Assembly (NCBI GenBank): GCA_902825985.1
Contig: CADEDC010000025.1
Location: forward strand, 1 to 35,736
From: an uncultured Acidobacteriota bacterium
GTDB taxonomy: Bacteria; Acidobacteriota; Vicinamibacteria; Vicinamibacterales; CAVVIG01
DNA length: 35,736 nt
Direction: 5' to 3'
The notes below the pieces were generated by a model that worked only from the letters and a program-made list of their open reading frames with translations, ran no database searches and had not been told where the DNA came from. The translations under genes were made by a program, and so were the position numbers. Every line of letters starts with the position of its first letter. Positions within the stretch are counted from its first letter, which is position 1. Of this stretch, positions 32,433-35,736 are shown in pieces.

Positions 32433-33722
32433 TCAGGCGGAAGGCAGATCGAGGATCACGTCGGTGCCGGCGCCGGCCTGCGACCGCCAGGTGACGGTGC
32501 CACCCATCTGCTCGGCGAACGCCTGTGCCAGAAAGAGGCCGAGCCCCAGCCCGCCGCCGCGCTGCTTGGTGGTGAAGAACGGCTCACCGGCGCGCGCCGA
32601 CTCCGCGGCCGTCATCCCGCGGCCATGGTCGCTCACTTCGACCCGCAGGCCCGAGTGCAGCGTGAGCCGCAGGGCGACCCGCTGATCGGGAGCCGAGGCG
32701 TCGAAGGCGTTCTGCAGGAGCGCCACCAGCGTCTGCCGCAGCGCCTCGGCTGGTGCCCGCACGGGGCGGACCGTCTCGGGCAACGCGACATCGAGCCGCG
32801 CCGACAGCGACTCACCCAGCCGCGAGCGGAGTTCGTCGATCAGCGTCGCCGTCTCGACCGCCGCCGGCGTCATGGAGACCTCGCCGGCGCGGCCGCTCAG
32901 GTGGTCCAGCACCCGAGCACAACGGTCGACCTCGCTGCGGATGATGTCGACGTAGGTCGCCGCCTGGCCCGCACGGCCGGCGTCGTCATTGCCGACGATC
33001 CGCCAGAGCTCGCCGGCCGCGGTCCCGATCGTGCTGAGCGGCGTCGCCAGTTCGTGCGCGGCCCCGGCGCCGAGCGACAGCAGCGCCGCCAGCCGGTCGC
33101 TGCGCGCCGCGGCGGCCCGCAGCTCGACGAGTTCACACTCGCGCTGGGCGAGCGCTTCCGAGACGCGGCCGACGAAGTGCGCCACCAACCCGCTGGCGGT
33201 GATGAACGCCACCCACATGCCGGACAGGTGCAGCGGCAGCATGTGCTCGGTCAGCGTCGGATCGTGGAAGGCCAGCGGCCGGTTGTAGAGAAACGTCAGC
33301 GCGTAGGCGGCGTTGGAGACCGCCGCGATGCCAAGCGCCCACGTGTAGCCGAGCGCAACGGCCGCGATGGTGATGCTGACGAGGTAGATGATGCTGAGCG
33401 GGTTCAGCGGCCCGCCGACGAGATACAGCGTGCCGGTCAGCAGCATGACATCGAGGATCAGCACAGCGCCGATCCGTTCGCGCTGCGGGCGCGGCGATCG
33501 GAGCTGCCACGCCAGGGCGGCATTGGTCGCCGCCATCGCCAGCAGGAGGCCGAGCAGCGGCGCCACCGGCAGCTGGACGTGCCAGAACCACTGCGCCGCC
33601 GACCCCGCCGCGACCAGCGCCGCGAGGGAGAACCACCGCAACCGCACCAGCCACGGGGTGACAACCATCGCCGGCTGCTGCCGCGCGAGACTGACGTCGC
33701 CTGGTTGGTGAGATGCGATCAT
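32433..33722 (-). CDS. regB: RegB/PrrB-type redox sensor histidine kinase
   Basis: A 429-aa membrane kinase. The ATG at 33722 has GAGGT at five bases. About six hydrophobic helices fill residues ~23-185. Between helices 3 and 4 lies GGPLNPL (103-109), the counterpart of the GGxxNPF ubiquinone-binding motif of RegB. The H-box GAGAAHELATPLSTI carries the phosphoacceptor His223. DRCARVLDHL holds Cys268 at the position of the RegB redox-active cysteine. The catalytic domain has the N-box LLQNAFDASAPD, G1 VSDHGRGM and G2 GGGLGLGLFLAQAFAEQMGG. Sensing of quinone or oxygen state through these two features is established for RegB and is inferred here. It is co-directional with regA (10-bp gap) and lies 103 bp after the second P460 gene. 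Confidence 0.92.
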   Translation of the reverse strand: MIASHQPGDVSLARQQPAMVVTPWLVRLRWFSLAALVAAGSAAQWFWHVQLPVAPLLGLLLAMAATNAALAWQLRSPRPQRERIGAVLILDVMLLTGTLYLVGGPLNPLSIIYLVSITIAAVALGYTWALGIAAVSNAAYALTFLYNRPLAFHDPTLTEHMLPLHLSGMWVAFITASGLVAHFVGRVSEALAQRECELVELRAAAARSDRLAALLSLGAGAAHELATPLSTIGTAAGELWRIVGNDDAGRAGQAATYVDIIRSEVDRCARVLDHLSGRAGEVSMTPAAVETATLIDELRSRLGESLSARLDVALPETVRPVRAPAEALRQTLVALLQNAFDASAPDQRVALRLTLHSGLRVEVSDHGRGMTAAESARAGEPFFTTKQRGGGLGLGLFLAQAFAEQMGGTVTWRSQAGAGTDVILDLPSA

Positions 33723-33825
33723 GCGACCTCGTGAACGCCAGGCGCCGTCGCCGGCGCCGCGCGGGCCAGGCAGCAGGTGAACAGCGCAGCGTGGAGCACG
33801 CCGCCTCGAAACACGCGAAGAAGTG

Positions 33826-34446
33826 TCATCGAATCGTCTCGCTAGTTGGGGGTGGGCTGGCCGGCCGCCCATGGCGCCTCGCGGCCTCCCACAACGTTGG
33901 ATAGAACTGCACGAAGGTCTGGTCAACGGACGCCTGCTCGGCGTGGCAGCGCTGACAGCCGGCTGCCGCCGACAGTGCCGGCGCGGCGAGGTCGTCGACA
34001 CCGAACGTGAAATAGCCCCAGCCGTCTGGGAAACGGCGCCGGTCCTTCACCGCCACCTGGGTCGCCAGAATCGCCGTCTGATGATGGCCGCCGGCGTTGA
34101 CGGCCCCCTCCGGGGCGGCACCACGAATCTCGAGTACCAGGATGGTTTCGTCAGGCCACGTCCCGCTTTGGAGAAAGTGGCGATGGGCGCGCGGCGCCGC
34201 AAACACGTTCGTGAACAGGCGTGGCCGGCCGCCTGCCCCGCCGTCACCGTGGACGATGCCAACGCCAGCGCTCAGGAAGACCCACTCGCGATAGTCAGCC
34301 GGCAACAGCAGGTCGCCATCGCTGTACACCGGGACGTCGAGTGCGCCGGGCGGGTCGGTGCCGAGGGCGACGGACAGCACCATCGTCGCCGCGCAGACGC
34401 CGCCGCCGACCATCACCCGCCAGATCCAGCGCTCGAGCCGCGTCAT
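33826..34446 (-). CDS. Secreted cytochrome P460 family protein (copy 2)
   Basis: A 206-aa c-type cytochrome resembling the copy at 6580-7194. A signal-like N-terminus (WIWRVMVGGGVCAATMVLSVALG) is followed by LPADYREWVFLSAGVGI, LFTNVFAAPRAHRHFLQSGTWPDETILVLEIRG, DGWGYFTFG and the haem site CQRCH (164-168), then QTFVQFYPTLWEAAR. Compared with copy 1 it keeps the core but differs throughout, so the duplication is old or the copies arrived separately. The ATG at 34446 lies six bases after the SOD stop, so SOD and P460 form an operon. Scavenging NO or peroxide, or hydroxylamine oxidation, are family possibilities; pairing with a periplasmic SOD favours a protective or redox-signal role (inference). 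Confidence 0.9.
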   Translation of the reverse strand: MTRLERWIWRVMVGGGVCAATMVLSVALGTDPPGALDVPVYSDGDLLLPADYREWVFLSAGVGIVHGDGGAGGRPRLFTNVFAAPRAHRHFLQSGTWPDETILVLEIRGAAPEGAVNAGGHHQTAILATQVAVKDRRRFPDGWGYFTFGVDDLAAPALSAAAGCQRCHAEQASVDQTFVQFYPTLWEAARRHGRPASPPPTSETIR

Positions 34447-34452
34447 CGATGT

Positions 34453-35184
<732 letters not shown>

Positions 35185-35196
35185 AGATGGGTCCTT

Positions 35197-35315
35197 TCAG
35201 GGAATCCGGGATGTACGCCCGGCGGCGCGCCAGGGGTCGGAGAATCGGGAATCGGTCGTGAAGGTCGTGTCGGTCAGGCTCTCAAGAAAGGCGACGAGAG
35301 CGTCGACCGGGCAGT
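35197..35315 (-). pseudogene. C-terminal remnant of MbnH/MauG-like di-haem cytochrome c peroxidase
   Basis: In a frame different from the MbnP-like start, the minus strand reads DCPVDALVAFLESLTD, then TTFTTDSRFSDPW, then a short tail to a TGA at 35199-35197. LVAFLxSLTDxxFxTxxRFSxPW is the usual end of MbnH/MauG-type di-haem peroxidases. Everything upstream, including both CxxCH haem sites, is gone. The remnant joins the MbnP-like 5' end somewhere near 35300-35320. It cannot be expressed as an enzyme. Confidence 0.7.
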
Positions 35316-35495
35316 CCCGATGCCCTCGTAGGACCGGCCGCACTGGAACGGCAGGTCGCCGATCACGCCTTCGAATCGCAGGTGCACGGGCCGCGTCGCT
35401 TCAGCGGCGGCCGCCGGGCTGCTTCCTGCGCCGATGCCGCAGAACAGGGCCACCGCGACCGCGGTCGCGCCATGCGTGATGGAACTGGCTCTCAT
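35274..35495 (-). pseudogene. N-terminal remnant of MbnP-like copper-binding protein (metallo-mystery pair)
   Basis: A 73-residue reading from the ATG at 35495, preceded by GGAGG at five bases. After a signal peptide (TAVAVALFCGIGAGSSPAAAA) it matches the beginning of the MbnP / four-Cys metallo-mystery family: RPVHLRFEGVIGDLPFQCGRSYEGIGTARSTL. Intact members are about 250-300 residues with four cysteines and a kynurenine-forming Trp; here a stop appears within 12 residues of GIGTARST because the frame runs into MbnH-like DNA. A deletion thus removed the rest of MbnP and most of MbnH. It retains its RBS and signal, so a short exported peptide may still be made. CopC lies 50 bp upstream. Confidence 0.75.
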
Positions 35496-35545
35496 CTCAT
35501 CCTCCTGACACCTGATCGGGTTCGGGCGACGTGACGCCGGACCGG

Positions 35546-35736
35546 CTATTGAGCCTTCGTCGCCACGGAGAACGAGTACTCCCCCTTCTGCACATGCCCA
35601 TCGCCACCGGCCGTCTGCCACGCCACCGTGTAGGTGCCGTTCGGCATGTCGGCGTCGACACTGGCGGCAATCGACTTTTCTTCCTTCACCTGTACCGCCC
35701 CTGTTTTGATCGCGCCCGACGGACCCGTGAGTGTGA
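35546..35736 (-). CDS. CopC-like copper protein, C-terminal end only
   Basis: The minus strand from the window edge to the TAG at 35548-35546 encodes the last 62-63 residues of a CopC/YobA-type immunoglobulin-like domain: AVQVKEEKSIAASVDADM, PNGTYTVAWQTAGGDGHVQKGEYSFSV and a short tail. The DGH-x-x-x-G-x-x-x-F motif, whose His binds Cu(II), is intact. The N-terminal copper site and signal lie beyond the window. Whether CopD or another domain is fused upstream cannot be seen. Together with the MbnP/MbnH remnant and SOD it marks a periplasmic copper-handling operon. Confidence 0.8.
   Translation of the reverse strand, partial: TLTGPSGAIKTGAVQVKEEKSIAASVDADMPNGTYTVAWQTAGGDGHVQKGEYSFSVATKAQ

Overview
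The window is high-GC DNA with few but clear gene families. It holds two large Oar-like TonB-dependent transporters with N-terminal carboxypeptidase-regulatory domains, two secreted cytochrome P460 proteins, a PQQ dehydrogenase paired with a two-haem/TPR cytochrome, and a YbhF-type ABC-2 efflux operon. This mix suggests a free-living Acidobacteriota (Vicinamibacteria-like) chromosome. That placement is an inference from gene content and GC only. I saw no rRNA, tRNA, CRISPR array, insertion sequence or integrase.

Left part (1-11.8 kb), mostly minus strand. A truncated TlpA-like thioredoxin follows a frame-broken sialidase-like gene. Then come a Tat-exported multicopper oxidase and a divergent DUF302 gene. 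Two blocks follow: a Cys/His/Met-rich exported protein with an Oar-like receptor, and a second receptor with a P460 cytochrome. A YHS-domain protein and a broken isonitrile-hydratase-like (DJ-1/PfpI) pseudogene close the section. The theme is copper and periplasmic redox chemistry.

Middle (11.8-22.8 kb). A LytS-type sensor kinase and a LytTR response regulator overlap by 4 nt. A two-haem TPR cytochrome and a PQQ dehydrogenase form a minus-strand pair. The most striking locus is on the plus strand at 17.04-22.13 kb. It has a near-consensus promoter placed so that the mRNA is almost leaderless, then a SIR2-like/TIR fusion protein, then (4-nt ATGA overlap) a 1218-aa nSTAND1-type NTPase with one membrane segment and a long helical-repeat tail. 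It looks like a conflict/defence-type module: membrane-tethered sensor-switch plus TIR NADase effector. Its SIR2-like half has lost the canonical catalytic motifs. A small Gly/Ser-rich lipoprotein faces it.

Right part (23-35.7 kb), all minus strand. An efflux operon runs HlyD adaptor, double ATPase, two ABC-2 permeases, TolC-like channel. Upstream lie a secreted DJ-1/PfpI protein with EF-hand-like motifs, a RegA/RegB redox two-component pair, a second P460 cytochrome, a Tat-exported superoxide dismutase and the end of a CopC-like copper protein. Between SOD and CopC, the start of an MbnP-like gene is joined out of frame to the tail of an MbnH/MauG-like gene. This is a deletion scar of a 'metallo-mystery pair'.

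Three broken copper/redox genes (sialidase, isonitrile hydratase, MbnP/MbnH) suggest that parts of this copper repertoire are being lost. Sequencing error could explain single frameshifts but not the large deletions.
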